From assembly GCA_030427835.1 (NCBI GenBank), contig JAUICN010000002.1:62001-126000 (forward strand): 64,000 nucleotides of DNA, written 5' to 3'. The stretch's first letter is position 1; each line of letters starts with the position of its first letter. The notes beneath the pieces were generated by a model that ran no database searches, was not told the DNA's origin, and worked only from the letters and a program-made list of their open reading frames with translations. This DNA is from Polyangia bacterium. Its GTDB lineage: Bacteria; Myxococcota_A; Polyangia; Polyangiales; JAUICN01. The translations under genes and the position numbers were made by a program. This document shows, piece by piece, positions 35,056 through 42,731 of the stretch.

Positions 35056-36705
35056 TTACCCAAGACCACTGAAACCTACCCCGGTCAGCTCTGAGATGGG
35101 TTTCTTCCAGGCGGTTAAGTCCTGAAGGGCAAAATCGTTGAGGCTGCTGTGGCCACAGGCCCGGGCAAGCACCTTCATGAGGTCTGTGGTGGCAGTTAGG
35201 TAGTTGTGGAGCTGGTGTGCGGACTGTTCGACCTGTAGGCGTTTTCGTAGGTGTTCTTTTTGGGTCGCGATTCCCACCGGGCAGTTGTTGGTTTGGCAGG
35301 CCCGCATTCCCAGGCATCCAATGGCTTGCATGGCGGAGTTGGAAACAGCCACAGCGTCTGCCCCCAATGCCATGGCTTTTACAAAATCGGTTTCGGTGCG
35401 TAGTCCGCCGGTGACGATCAATGATACGTCGGTTGCCTCCCGTGAATTCAGGTGGCGCCGGGCCCGGGCGAGCGCCGCCATGGTGGGAACGGAAATGTGA
35501 TCCCGGAAGATTTTGGGTGCGGCGCCAGTGCCTCCACCACGGCCGTCCAGAATGATGTAGTCAGCTGAGGCCTCTAGCGCAAAGTCGATGTCGGCTTCGA
35601 TATGTTGGGCGCTAATCTTAAAACCTATCGGAATACCACCTGAGACTTCGCGAACTTGATCTGCCAATGCGCGGAACTCTGTTGAAGTGTGTAGATCAGG
35701 AAAAGTAGACGGGCTGATGGCAGATTGGCCGGGTGCGAGGCCCCGTACTTCTGCGATTTTTCCTTGCACTTTGTTGCCAGGCAGGTGCCCTCCTGTGCCG
35801 GTTTTGGCGCCCTGGCCTCCCTTGAAATGGAATGCTTGTACGTTTTTCACTTTGTCGAGTGACCAACCAAATCTGGCCGAGGCGAGCTCATAGAGGTATC
35901 GGCTGTTGGATTGCTGTTCCTCTGGGAGCATGCCGCCTTCCCCGGAACAGATACCAGTGCCGGCCATTTCTGCGCCCTTGGCAAGGGCGACCTTGGCTTG
36001 TTCACTGAGTGCTCCGAAGCTCATGTCACTAACAAAGATCGGGATTTCAAAGTGTAGTGGCCTTTTTGCGCGTGGGCCCAGGGTAAAGCCCGTGGCTACG
36101 GGTTGATCGTCGAGCAGAGGTTGGGTTGCAAGTTGTGCGGTGAGGATCTGGATATCGTCCCAGCTCGGCAGATCCGTGCGCATGACACCCATGGATGTCA
36201 TTGGGCCGTGGTGCCCTACGTTTGAAAGACCGTTGCGGGCCAGTTCTTGAATGTGTTTAACGTGGGGCTCTAGCGGCGTTCCGGGGGTGTCCTGATAGAC
36301 ACCCAGGTAGGTCTTGCGGTCGTAGGGCTGGGGGTGCGTGGATGCCCAGGCGCGAACTTCTTCTGCGTCCACTAGAACTGCATCGTTTTTGAGATCGATC
36401 GAGCTTGTGAAACGCTGGAGAACCTCGTTGTTGTTGTATTCGCTTACGCCTGAATCAAGTCGGTAGTCCCAGTCGTGCAGCCCGCAGATGATGCTGTCAC
36501 CCTCCACCCGTCCATCTGCCATCAATGCGCCACGGTGGAGGCAACGCCCGTACAATACTGAAACCTTTTCGTCGTAACGGGTAACGACCAGATCCACGTT
36601 TTCCACAACGGCATGGGTGGGTGAGCGGTCCTTTAGTTGTGACCATTTGGCGACGACCGTTGGTTTCGCAAACGTAGACTCAGATTCATGTTGATGTGGC
36701 TTCAT
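35056..36705 (-). CDS. Rieske domain fused to glutamate-synthase-like FMN domain
   Basis: Residues 15-110 form a Rieske [2Fe-2S] domain: CLH at 55-57 and CGLH at 74-77 give the Cys-X-His and Cys-X2-His ligands. Residues 150-549 are a GltB2-type FMN-binding TIM barrel (SDMSFGALSEQAK, FHFKGGQGAKTGTGG, DYIILDGRGGGTGAAP). CLGMRACQTNNCP supplies Cys464, Cys470 and Cys475, the CX5CX4C [3Fe-4S] ligands of glutamate synthase. The glutamine amidotransferase domain of true GltB is absent. The architecture suggests an oxidoreductase passing electrons from Rieske cluster to FMN; substrate unknown. It is a stand-alone gene, with a 187-bp divergent gap before the next plus-strand gene. Confidence 0.88.
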   Translation of the reverse strand: MKPHQHESESTFAKPTVVAKWSQLKDRSPTHAVVENVDLVVTRYDEKVSVLYGRCLHRGALMADGRVEGDSIICGLHDWDYRLDSGVSEYNNNEVLQRFTSSIDLKNDAVLVDAEEVRAWASTHPQPYDRKTYLGVYQDTPGTPLEPHVKHIQELARNGLSNVGHHGPMTSMGVMRTDLPSWDDIQILTAQLATQPLLDDQPVATGFTLGPRAKRPLHFEIPIFVSDMSFGALSEQAKVALAKGAEMAGTGICSGEGGMLPEEQQSNSRYLYELASARFGWSLDKVKNVQAFHFKGGQGAKTGTGGHLPGNKVQGKIAEVRGLAPGQSAISPSTFPDLHTSTEFRALADQVREVSGGIPIGFKISAQHIEADIDFALEASADYIILDGRGGGTGAAPKIFRDHISVPTMAALARARRHLNSREATDVSLIVTGGLRTETDFVKAMALGADAVAVSNSAMQAIGCLGMRACQTNNCPVGIATQKEHLRKRLQVEQSAHQLHNYLTATTDLMKVLARACGHSSLNDFALQDLTAWKKPISELTGVGFSGLG

Positions 36706-36878
36706 TGTGTATTGATTCCTAACTCCAAACGGATTCGCTTTGCTGGTGTGACTTGATTTCGAGTTCTTGTCATGTTGTCGTTGGAATTCCCCTTCAAAAC
36801 GCGAGTGGATCTTGTGGGTTCATGCCCAACAGTAGTGATGCTTTTGGGAAGGGCCTGCACGTCGCGGTCCTGTGTGCT

Positions 36879-36884
36879 GGAGGG
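36879..36884 (+). promoter_or_regulatory. Ribosome binding site deciding start 36893
   Basis: GGAGGG lies 8 nt before ATG 36893 and within the sequence just after an alternative GTG at 36872, so the ATG is preferred. Confidence 0.7.
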
Positions 36885-36892
36885 TCGTGCTG

Positions 36893-37966
36893 ATGGGTTG
36901 TTTCGGTCGAAGTAATGGGTTGGCGGTCGGGTTGCTGGTTCGTGGGTCGCTGGTTGGCAGGTTGTTGGCTTTTGTTGTCGTGTGCGTGCCTTCACTCGTG
37001 GCGACTGCACAACTTAAATATGCACCGTCACGTACATGTGATTCCCTTCAGTGGGAAAGCACTACGGTGCTGCCATTTTGGACATCAGAAATTGATGTGC
37101 TTGGCAACGACCATGTCGTACTTGGTGGCGACGAGCTCCAAATTTGGAAGTATCAAAACGGAACGCTCAATCAGGTTTCCGTGCTTCAGAGCAATACGAA
37201 GATTCACTCCATGGATGCGGGGGATGGATTTATTGCGACCGCCAAACAGAGCAACGTGTTTTCGCTGGAGGTGTTTGCGCCGCAGTCGGTACCTGCGGGT
37301 CAGCCCTGGTGGACGGCGACTGCATGGAATCAGAGGTCGTTGGGGGCTACCTCGTCTTTTACTGGTTCGACGGACTATCGAACGCCTCCCCAGGTGGTTG
37401 CCGACGGCACTACAATCGTGGCCGCCAACTTGCGATCGGCAGGCGTTCGATTTCTCCGCGTGCATGAAGTGTGTGGCACGCAACCCAGTGTTTGTTTGAA
37501 CACACTTGGATACGCGTATGCACGCCGTGCTTCTTACGACGACTCGCTTCGGATGGGTACGTTGGGGGGCGACTTGGTTATTCAGCACGAAAACTGGCAT
37601 CGCCGATACCCCATGCAGGACGTGGTTTCTGCGGCGACCAGTTCCAGCACAGCTTTGCTCGATTACGTCTCTTTGCCTCAGCCCGAATACAAAGGCACGG
37701 GAGAAGGGGTTGGAGCGGATGAGAACTCGGCAGCACTGGTATTTTTGGAGCACCTACCGAACGGCGTCACTCAACTACGGGTTACGCGGGCGAGCGAGGC
37801 TAGCGTTCCCCAGGAGCTTGCACGTGTGGATTTGTCGAACGTGCCGCAGTTCAATGCGGGGTTTTTGAGAGATGTGGTTGTTTCCAGCGGCAAAGTGTTC
37901 TTGCTGGAGCGGCAAGGTCAACTCTCTGGGTTAAGTCGCCTTCACGTGATGAGGGCCTGCTGGTGA
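36893..37966 (+). CDS. Secreted propeller-like protein, paralogue 1
   Basis: From ATG 36893 the protein has 357 residues and a long Sec signal ending in SLVATAQ, with cleavage likely after ATA. The mature part is rich in short beta strands and turns (DVLGNDHVVLGGDELQIWKY, GGDLVIQHENW, VVSSGKVFLLERQ), in the manner of a beta-propeller. A Cys occurs soon after the signal (RTCDSLQW) and another as the penultimate residue (MRACW), which could clasp the first and last blades. No family is recognised. The next gene encodes a relative with the same N- and C-terminal Cys arrangement and starts 62 bp downstream. Function unknown; likely periplasmic or extracellular. Confidence 0.7.
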   Translation: MGCFGRSNGLAVGLLVRGSLVGRLLAFVVVCVPSLVATAQLKYAPSRTCDSLQWESTTVLPFWTSEIDVLGNDHVVLGGDELQIWKYQNGTLNQVSVLQSNTKIHSMDAGDGFIATAKQSNVFSLEVFAPQSVPAGQPWWTATAWNQRSLGATSSFTGSTDYRTPPQVVADGTTIVAANLRSAGVRFLRVHEVCGTQPSVCLNTLGYAYARRASYDDSLRMGTLGGDLVIQHENWHRRYPMQDVVSAATSSSTALLDYVSLPQPEYKGTGEGVGADENSAALVFLEHLPNGVTQLRVTRASEASVPQELARVDLSNVPQFNAGFLRDVVVSSGKVFLLERQGQLSGLSRLHVMRACW

Positions 37967-38028
37967 ACTGCGAACTTATGGAAACACGTTCTAGCAATGC
38001 TGGACGGGATTGGATGGGAGTTTGGTCA

Positions 38029-39243
38029 ATGGGTCGATCGGTAAGTATTTCTTGGGTACGTGGTGCCCTGTTGTTTGGGGGCTATTCGATTGCGTTGCTT
38101 GCGTGCAGCATGGAGTCTGGAAGCGAGGGTTGGACTACAGGTCTTGAGGAGGCTCCTGAGGACCCGTCTGTTGTGGATTCTCCGGCCGTTGAGCTGACTG
38201 CGGCCCAGCCAGATCCAGGCGATGACGGAAATCCCGATGTTCCCGCACGAGATGGCAAAATCGTTCCTTCTTCGCTGACTGCTACTCTTGGACCTCAGTT
38301 CGGAGGCAGCTTGAATCCTCCCCCTTCCGGCACTTGCACCTGGATGTCGATCGAGTCTGAGTTGCGGCCTTCATTCCGCGTGACTGATGCGGACGTGATT
38401 TTTCAGGGGCGTGACCTCTACGTCGTGCTTGTTGGCATCGATGGCATGGCGACGTACCGCTACGACGAAATTCGACGTGCATTTGTAGGGGGCACCGTGG
38501 TTCGCAAAACCCAGACGGGTAACTTGAACCGAGTGGCGATTGGTCGTGAGTTCTTTGCGTTTACGAACTTCACAAGCCGCTACCACATGAATTTTCTTGT
38601 TCCTGGTTCGACCACGCGTCCTTGGATGTCGTCGCCCACGTGGACGGATCTGGGATCTTCTGGAACCGCCCTGTCTCTGGGGGCGTTTCAGAGCTTTCCG
38701 GAGTTGACGGCCGCAGGTTCACTTGCGGTGCTGACGGGGCAAAATGCGGGCGGTACGCAACCTGCCAAGTTGGTTGAACGGTTGGGCAGTGGGCCTGTGG
38801 ATCTGGGGAGAATTCAGTGGTGGGCTGATCGGAACTACCCAATTCGTGTGGCCATGTCGGAGGATTGGTTCTTCATGGCCAATGCGGGTTGGGTGGATAT
38901 GGTTTCCATTGCCGATCTCCGTTCATCTGTTTCTTCAAGTTCTCAACCTCCATTCCAAGCGGTTACCACAACACCGCTTTCAGGTTTGCTTGATATGGAC
39001 ACGTTTGGGCCAGCGGGTCTTGCCCTATTGGAGGAGAGTCCGCGGGGTAGGTTTCTTCGTGTGATCAAAGCGGATCCGACACGGGTTGGGCCTGCCATTG
39101 CTGAGATTGATGTGACTGCGTTGGATGTTCACCGTGTTGCCGTGGCCGCGGATGCGGTAGTGATGGTGTCCCGTGAAGACGACGATGTAAACGGCGATCC
39201 GGGTGGGCGTGGGGTTGTCTATGTGGCCCAGGGTTGCTGGTAG
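38029..39243 (+). CDS. Propeller-like lipoprotein, paralogue 2
   Basis: The frame is open from GTG 37963, but GGGAG (38016-38020) is 8 nt before ATG 38029, and that start gives a compact lipoprotein signal ending ALLAC (SMESG after it), so I use 38029 (404 aa). A Pro/Glu/Asp-rich linker to about residue 85 is followed by a beta-rich domain related to the upstream gene: SGTCTWMSIE near its start and AQGCW at the C-terminus, with blades such as DVIFQGRDLYVVLV and DWFFMANAGWVDMVS. Unlike paralogue 1 it should be membrane-anchored. Function is unknown. Its stop is 3 bp from a long palindromic element. Confidence 0.68.
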   Translation: MGRSVSISWVRGALLFGGYSIALLACSMESGSEGWTTGLEEAPEDPSVVDSPAVELTAAQPDPGDDGNPDVPARDGKIVPSSLTATLGPQFGGSLNPPPSGTCTWMSIESELRPSFRVTDADVIFQGRDLYVVLVGIDGMATYRYDEIRRAFVGGTVVRKTQTGNLNRVAIGREFFAFTNFTSRYHMNFLVPGSTTRPWMSSPTWTDLGSSGTALSLGAFQSFPELTAAGSLAVLTGQNAGGTQPAKLVERLGSGPVDLGRIQWWADRNYPIRVAMSEDWFFMANAGWVDMVSIADLRSSVSSSSQPPFQAVTTTPLSGLLDMDTFGPAGLALLEESPRGRFLRVIKADPTRVGPAIAEIDVTALDVHRVAVAADAVVMVSREDDDVNGDPGGRGVVYVAQGCW

Positions 39244-39246
39244 CGG

Positions 39247-39410
39247 CTAGACCGGTTCGCTTTCTATCTGATCGACCCTCGGCGTCCAGCAAAACCACCA
39301 TGTCGTTCCAGTCTTCTCACCAATACTCGGCATTGCCTTGTCGAATGTCACGCCCTGGAGGCTCCGCTGGGCGCCGATCATTCAATCATCTAAAAATCGA
39401 ACCGGTCTAG
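39247..39410. repeat. 164-bp imperfect palindrome with 13-bp perfect terminal repeats
   Basis: CTAGACCGGTTCG (39247-39259) is repeated exactly in inverse orientation at 39398-39410. The similarity continues inward over arms of about 44 nt (39247-39290 and 39367-39410; TGAT, TCGGCG and CCAGC are shared in register), around a 76-nt centre. The element fills the convergent gap between two propeller genes; the minus-strand stop (39407-39409) lies in its outer edge. It could be a bidirectional terminator or structured RNA, or a MITE-like remnant: the outermost CTAG would fit the YTAR target of IS5-type elements. No second copy was noticed here. Confidence 0.8.
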
Positions 39411-42400
39411 GGGCAGGTGGTGTTGAAAAGGTAGCTTGCGCCCGAGTTTTGATCAGGGTCATCGTGACCGGGAGCGCCTACTGCGGTGTGGGTTTGGCTC
39501 ACGGCAACCGTTTGCCCAAAGGCGTCCCCATCTGCTCCGTCCGTGGGGAATAGGGGCAGAGAAGATCCGAGCAGGATACTTTCCAGGTCAAACAACTCTG
39601 CACGCCCCTGTTTGGAACTTCCGTACCCCGGGGCGCCTACGGCCAGTAGGGTGCCGCTTAGGGCAAGGCTTGCGCCGTACTGCCCGTTTTGCACAGGGCT
39701 TGATGGATCTGTTGCCCGGTGGATACTCCATCCAGCTGTGTTTTTGTAGATGTAGACCTTACCTGAATCAGCGAACGTGGTTCCGTCGTAGTCAGGTGAG
39801 CTTGCCACAAACCAATCGTCACTGATGGCGACTGCGGCACCAAAGTGATCGCCGCTATTGGCGCCGGATGGCACGTGTTTTGAGTCTTCTGTCCATGGGC
39901 CGATACTCGTGGTTTTTGTGTACACGTACGCGGCCCCCTGTTCCAAGGATCCGTCACCTGGGGCGCCCACCACCAGGTTTGTCCCGTCCATGTCGATGGA
40001 TGCACCGAAGCTTTGAGCGGCAGAGGAATCGGCGGGCAAAATCTCCGCGGCGTATTGCCAGAACCCAGCGATTTCGGTGAATAGATACACCGACCCTGAG
40101 TCACTATGTACGTCGCTGTTTCCCGGCGCACCTGCGAACAGGTTGGTTCCGTCAAACGCGATCGAGCTTCCTAGTCGGTCCCCCGCGGCTTGGTCGAAAC
40201 CTACCAATTGATCCGTTTCTGACCAGGCACCCGTAGTCCGTTCAAACAGGTAGACTTTTCCTTTTTTGTTGTTGGAGCCAGGGGCCCCCACCGCAAGAAG
40301 ATCACCGTCAATGCCGATCGCTGTGCCGAACTCCGCGTTCTTTGCAGCATCGGAAGCTGTGATCCTTTCCTCCTGGATCCATGCAGACCCCGAGTTTCGG
40401 TAGAGGTATACGGATCCCGCATTCTCGCCACCTTCGTCGTTGTCGTCCAAGGGCACGCCGACAGCGAGTAGGTCATCCTGGAGAGCCACGGTCATTCCGT
40501 AGTTGTCCTGGGAAGAATCGGTATGGGCCGGGTTGAGTTCCTGGGTATTGGCCCAGGATGAGCCTACGTTCTCGAATAGGTATGTGTTGCCAGATTCCCG
40601 GTCAGGGGCGTTGGTAACACTTGAGCTTGCTACGAACTGGTTCGAGTCGAGTGCTACGGCGTTGCCGAACCGATCCCAGGCTCCGACTGAGGAAGGTTGG
40701 TGTTTGGATTTTTCAACCATGGTTGCGCTCATGGAGTTGTCGAATAGATACACGGAGCCTACGCCGTTTGCGAGCATGCGGCGGTCCATGTGGGCGCTGA
40801 CCACAAGTTTTGATCCTTCGTAGTCTAGGTCCCACCCGAACTGTTGGTTTGCCGTGGTGTCTGATGGAGTGAACTTTTGAATCTGATGCCACGCGCCCAT
40901 GGTGTTGCGCTTGAATAGGTAAGTTGCGCCTGAGTTAAATCCAATGTCGTCGACGAAGGGTGCACCCACCGCGAGGTAGTTCCCTTGAATCGCGATGGCG
41001 TGTCCAAAATAGTCGTTCGCGCTTCCGTCAGAGGCGGTGACCTTTGTGCCCAGCGTTAGTCCGCCACTGATCGTTTCGTAGATGTAAACGGATCCTGACC
41101 CGGACCCATTGTCATCGTCTCCGCTCGCGGAGACTGCGATCTTGTCGGTGCCAAGTGCTACTGCTGCGCCGAATAGATCTCCTGCTTGACCGTCGGCTGC
41201 TGTGATTTTGGTGGATTGAGCCCATTCGGTGCCATGGGTGTAGACGTAGGCGGCTCCCGCATCAGCGCCTTTGTCGTCGTCCCCAGTGGCAGAAACAATC
41301 AGGGTATTTCCGAGTAGATCGATGTCGTTTCCAAACGTATCGCCACCCTGGAGTGAAGATGGAACGAGTGTTTGTTCGTGGATCCAGCTTCCAGCAACCT
41401 GCTCATATGTGTAAACGGAACCTGCTTGGGTACCCGCGGTGTTGTTTAGTGGTGAGCCAACCGCGATTCGATCCCCTGAAATGGCGACGTGTGCGCCGAA
41501 CTGCCAACCGCTTTGCCCGTCTGGCGCGAGCAGGGTGGCTTGGAAGATCCACTGACCCGATACTTTTTCGTACACGTGAACCGCGCCGGCGTTGTCCCCA
41601 TTTTGGTCGTCGCCCGGGGCTCCCACAACAACATGATCTCCGTCGGTATCAATACTTACTCCGTTAAAATCGGTGACCGAGTCTTGCTCTGGGTTGCTCA
41701 GTTTTGTTGTGCCTGTGCTGATGCATCGGTTCCAACATGTGCCCGTTTGGCATAGGCCGTCGTGACCACCTGACTCGCAGGGTGTTTCGTCGGGTGTGAG
41801 TGTTGTGGAGCAACTTCCTGTGGTGCAGCTTTCATCGGTACAGGGGTTCCCGTCGTTGCAGTCGAGGCACGTGGATCCGCTGGTGCCGCAGGCTGTGGAG
41901 TCTGGTGGGTCCATGCAGGCAATGCCGTTCCAACACCCCGTACAGCAGTCTCCATCATGGCAGATTCCATTGAGGCCGCCGTCGCTCGTGCAGCTTGAGC
42001 TTTCAGGGCACACGTTTAGTACCGCCATGCAGATTCCACTTTGGCATGTTCCGGAGTCTCCGTTGCTGGTACATAGGGTTCCGTCGGCCAGCACTTGGCT
42101 TTCGCATTCTCCTGTGGCGCATTCTTCCATGGTGCAGGGGTTGGCGTCGTCACATGGGTTGCAGGTTTCGCCCTTGGTTCCGCATATGTTGATGTCTGTA
42201 CCGTCTGCGCATGCGGCGCCGTTCCAACATCCGGTGCAACACTGGCCGCTTCTGCAGATGCCTGGATCATCGTTTGATGCGCAGTCTGTGAGCTCTGGGC
42301 AGGAGTCGTTTTGGGAGCAGTTGCCGTCGATGCACTGACCTTCTGTTCCCTCTCCTTCTGATCCTGTGCTGATGGTGCATAGGGTACCGTTGGCCCGTGG

Positions 42401-42643
42401 GCTTGTTGTGCAGCTACCGTCCTCACACGTGGTGTCGATGCAGGGGTTGTCGGTGGTGCACTGGTCGGCGCTCTGGCACTCCGTGCCGCCTCCCTGGTCT
42501 GGTGGTTCAGGGACGGGTTGGTTGTCGAGCAATAGGCCGCACCCCTGGGCGCACGCAAGGATCGTGAGGGATGCCACTAGGTACGTGGCGAAGGACATTG
42601 CTTGGGATTCACCGCAAATCGGCATCGATTTGGATAGGTGCAT
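39407..42643 (-). CDS. FG-GAP propeller lipoprotein with Cys-rich region, second copy
   Basis: The 1078-residue paralogue of the 26556-29873 product has a lipoprotein-like N-terminus (LTILACAQGC, either Cys possible). ATG 42643 provides a positively charged n-region; ATG 42598 is an alternative. Instead of a long Asp spacer it has only a short Pro/Glu linker and then a Cys-rich region to about residue 300 (CTTDNPCIDTTCEDGSC, CCTGCWNG repeated three times, CTDESCTTGSC). From about 315 on come a dozen FG-GAP repeats (for example DQNGDNAGAVHVYEK, DDKGADAGAAYVY, DVHSDSGSVYLF). The propeller begins after NRCIS and ends NTTCP, again allowing a closing disulfide. Ligand unknown; probably surface-located. 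Confidence 0.85.
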   Translation of the reverse strand: MHLSKSMPICGESQAMSFATYLVASLTILACAQGCGLLLDNQPVPEPPDQGGGTECQSADQCTTDNPCIDTTCEDGSCTTSPRANGTLCTISTGSEGEGTEGQCIDGNCSQNDSCPELTDCASNDDPGICRSGQCCTGCWNGAACADGTDINICGTKGETCNPCDDANPCTMEECATGECESQVLADGTLCTSNGDSGTCQSGICMAVLNVCPESSSCTSDGGLNGICHDGDCCTGCWNGIACMDPPDSTACGTSGSTCLDCNDGNPCTDESCTTGSCSTTLTPDETPCESGGHDGLCQTGTCWNRCISTGTTKLSNPEQDSVTDFNGVSIDTDGDHVVVGAPGDDQNGDNAGAVHVYEKVSGQWIFQATLLAPDGQSGWQFGAHVAISGDRIAVGSPLNNTAGTQAGSVYTYEQVAGSWIHEQTLVPSSLQGGDTFGNDIDLLGNTLIVSATGDDDKGADAGAAYVYTHGTEWAQSTKITAADGQAGDLFGAAVALGTDKIAVSASGDDDNGSGSGSVYIYETISGGLTLGTKVTASDGSANDYFGHAIAIQGNYLAVGAPFVDDIGFNSGATYLFKRNTMGAWHQIQKFTPSDTTANQQFGWDLDYEGSKLVVSAHMDRRMLANGVGSVYLFDNSMSATMVEKSKHQPSSVGAWDRFGNAVALDSNQFVASSSVTNAPDRESGNTYLFENVGSSWANTQELNPAHTDSSQDNYGMTVALQDDLLAVGVPLDDNDEGGENAGSVYLYRNSGSAWIQEERITASDAAKNAEFGTAIGIDGDLLAVGAPGSNNKKGKVYLFERTTGAWSETDQLVGFDQAAGDRLGSSIAFDGTNLFAGAPGNSDVHSDSGSVYLFTEIAGFWQYAAEILPADSSAAQSFGASIDMDGTNLVVGAPGDGSLEQGAAYVYTKTTSIGPWTEDSKHVPSGANSGDHFGAAVAISDDWFVASSPDYDGTTFADSGKVYIYKNTAGWSIHRATDPSSPVQNGQYGASLALSGTLLAVGAPGYGSSKQGRAELFDLESILLGSSLPLFPTDGADGDAFGQTVAVSQTHTAVGAPGHDDPDQNSGASYLFNTTCP

Positions 42644-42664
42644 GCACTCTTAGGATATTACTTT

Positions 42665-42688
42665 TCTATAAAAACTGTAAGATTACAG
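42665..42688 (-). promoter_or_regulatory. Operator-like palindrome beside a -10 element
   Basis: CTGTAAGATTACAG (42675-42688) is a perfect inverted repeat (CTGTAA, 2-bp spacer, TTACAG). On the minus strand it is followed after 4 bp by TATAGA (42670-42665), a reasonable -10, placing it in the spacer of a promoter for the FG-GAP lipoprotein gene. The -35 is poor, which suits a regulated promoter. Confidence 0.5.
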
Positions 42689-42718
42689 CTGTTATTCGAT
42701 GTAAGTGGTTGAATTTAT

Positions 42719-42731
42719 GGGGCCTGGCCCC
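42719..42731 (-). terminator. GC hairpin after the ALDH-GNAT gene, weak terminator
   Basis: GGGGCC and GGCCCC separated by one base follow immediately after the TAA of the aldehyde dehydrogenase fusion. Downstream sequence is A/T-rich but without a true T-run, so intrinsic termination is uncertain. Confidence 0.3.

Noticed and set aside
34850-35317. 155-codon minus-strand frame overlapping the Rieske/GltB-like gene
   Set aside because: It overlaps the 3' end of the Rieske/GltB2 gene in another frame and shows no domain or ribosome site.
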